64,000 bases of DNA from an uncultured Collinsella sp. Lineage in GTDB: Bacteria; Actinomycetota; Coriobacteriia; Coriobacteriales; Coriobacteriaceae. The stretch spans positions 1-64,000 of the forward strand of contig CALDBJ010000071.1 in the NCBI GenBank assembly GCA_937937835.1, written 5' to 3'. Made by a program: the position numbers and the translations under genes. Below the pieces are notes generated by a model that saw nothing but the letters and a program-made list of their open reading frames with translations, had not been told where the DNA came from and searched no databases. Positions 63,353-64,000 of this stretch are shown one piece after another; within the stretch, counting starts at the first letter, position 1, and each line of letters starts with the position of its first letter.

Positions 63353-63730
63353 ATGGAGCTGTTTGATGATCGGGTGGTTTTGTTTGAGAGCGACGAGGGC
63401 GGGGAGTACCTGCTTGTAACGTGTGAGCCGTCTGACATGGGCGGCCTGGTGGTTCGGCAGACGAGTGAGGGTCCGTTGACACAATGGTGCTTTGAGGAGT
63501 CGCCGCATGTGGTCGAGACCTTTGTGATGCACGAGGGACTTGTGGCGCTGGAGCACTTCTATGGAGTTGGGACTTCCAACCAGGTCGCGCGCATGCTGAG
63601 CATCTCGTTTGCCGATTATGATTGTGCCCAGCGGGTGAGATCGCTCCTGAGGGAACTTGATGCCAAGTTCGACGTGATCGAAAAGCCAATCGATCGTACG
63701 GGGAACAGCGGTATATGCGGAGCAGCATGA
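63353..63730 (+). CDS. Hypothetical protein, 125 aa
   Basis: Not recognised. A strong AAAGGGG lies 6-7 nt before ATG. Soluble and acidic at the start (MELFDDRVVLFESDEGGEYL), with strand-rich middle (PLTQWCFEESPHVVETFVM) and C-terminal helix (DCAQRVRSLLRELDAKFDVI). No cysteine cluster or membrane helix. A LexA-like box lies ~60 bp upstream, so it may be SOS-regulated (inference). Confidence 0.7.
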   Translation: MELFDDRVVLFESDEGGEYLLVTCEPSDMGGLVVRQTSEGPLTQWCFEESPHVVETFVMHEGLVALEHFYGVGTSNQVARMLSISFADYDCAQRVRSLLRELDAKFDVIEKPIDRTGNSGICGAA

Positions 63731-63766
63731 CAAAACTGCGTTCCACAAAAAAGTTTGAGATTGTGC

Positions 63767-63795
63767 TTGACTCCAATAAGCTAAAGTGGTTTTAT
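63767..63795 (+). promoter_or_regulatory. Promoter of tRNA-Arg
   Basis: TTGACT, 17 bp, TTTTAT (or TTATAT with 19 bp). About 12 bp before the tRNA. Confidence 0.6.
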
Positions 63796-63807
63796 ATGTC
63801 TTGCGCT

Positions 63808-63884
63808 GCGGCGTTACCTCAGCTGGATAGAGGGTCTGACTACGAATCAGAACGTCATAGGTTCGAATCCTATACGCCGCACCA
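63808..63884 (+). tRNA. tRNA-Arg (anticodon ACG)
   Basis: 77 nt including CCA: acceptor GCGGCGT/ACGCCGC, D-arm CTCAGCTGGATAGAG, anticodon loop CTACGAA in stem TCTGA/TCAGA, T-arm GGTTCGAATCC. Confidence 0.95.
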
Positions 63885-63894
63885 ATTGAACTTG

Positions 63895-63922
63895 AAGCCT
63901 CCGGCAACGGGGGCTTTTCTTT
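63895..63922 (+). terminator. Terminator of tRNA-Arg
   Basis: AAGCCTCCG-GCAA-CGGGGGCTT stem (one T-G pair) with a GNRA loop, then TTCTTTT. Confidence 0.85.
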
Positions 63923-63938
63923 TACGCCGGCACCGCTC

Positions 63939-64000
63939 GGATTCGAACCTCGGTCGAGGCGCGGGCGTCAAGAAAACGCGGAGCGTTTTCAGCCCGCGGG
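63939..64000. other. Antisense T-loop-like sequence and AAAACGC hairpin after tRNA-Arg
   Basis: GGATTCGAACC (63939-63949) is the reverse complement of a T-loop. Then the 20-mer AAGAAAACGCGGAGCGTTTT (63970-63989) recurs exactly as after tRNA-Leu, here inside an outer GCGGGC/GCCCGC stem. Cut by the window end. Confidence 0.65.

Overview
The window is high-GC chromosomal DNA from a monoderm actinobacterium. Codon use, the phenylalanyl-tRNA synthetase T-box, a monoderm-type Tad pilus locus and many intergenic hairpin families all point to the Coriobacteriia. Collinsella or a close relative is my best guess from recall, not from a search. Most genes are ordinary housekeeping genes, broken up by short accessory islands and an unusually rich set of structured intergenic repeats.

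Layout, left half. The left edge (1-234) holds the end of an IS110-type element. Next come recQ, a GntR regulator with a sugar-phosphate SIS enzyme and its operator-like repeats (0.3-4.3 kb), a lactate/hydroxyacid dehydrogenase and metA (4.3-6.4 kb). An accessory stretch (6.4-17.2 kb) carries an AbiEi-like/nuclease protein bracketed by two copies of a hairpin repeat, folate cyclo-ligase, a large M16 peptidase, an AlbA_2-ATPase-wHTH protein with a duplicated 56-bp upstream repeat, an HNH endonuclease, and small zinc-ribbon and DUF5710 proteins. tRNA-Val, a DMT transporter, a DUF4012 protein, glmM and an M32 carboxypeptidase follow (17.4-24.4 kb). The T-box-controlled pheS-pheT pair lies at 24.5-28.6 kb. 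A nickel-type ECF transporter (28.8-31.5 kb) sits behind a perfect NikR-like inverted repeat. After it come a phospholipase-C-like protein, a nuclease-fold protein, pyruvate kinase, and a Ca2+-type P-ATPase whose ribosome binding site is buried in a leader hairpin.

Layout, right half. An AT-richer island (38.8-41.0 kb) encodes a secreted protein with a C-terminal two-cysteine loop, a membrane-anchored thioredoxin-like CPAC protein, a small multi-span membrane protein, and a divergent DUF2975 plus XRE regulator pair. I read it as a candidate bacteriocin/immunity-like locus and the best candidate here for an undescribed system. rsgA is followed by a compact Tad pilus operon (42.5-51.7 kb) with RcpC, TadZ, TadA, TadB, TadC, a Flp pilin, a second pilin-like protein, two TadE-like pseudopilins and a TadG-like protein. 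All four small prepilin-like proteins share the same A/Q-x-T-[VT]-E cleavage motif. A DUF192 protein and a toxin/antitoxin-like pair follow.

The right end (52.7-64 kb) contains tRNA-Phe, tandem 62-bp hairpins, a GH5-like protein lacking the usual acid/base glutamate, rsmI, metG, rsmA, tatD, tRNA-Leu with a duplicated 3' flank, an SPFH protein, rlmH, proC, serS, a small protein behind a LexA-like box, and tRNA-Arg. The flanks of tRNA-Leu and tRNA-Arg share an identical 20-nt hairpin core at almost the same distance from the tRNA end. All functional calls come from reading the sequence and from recalled family signatures; no database search was run.
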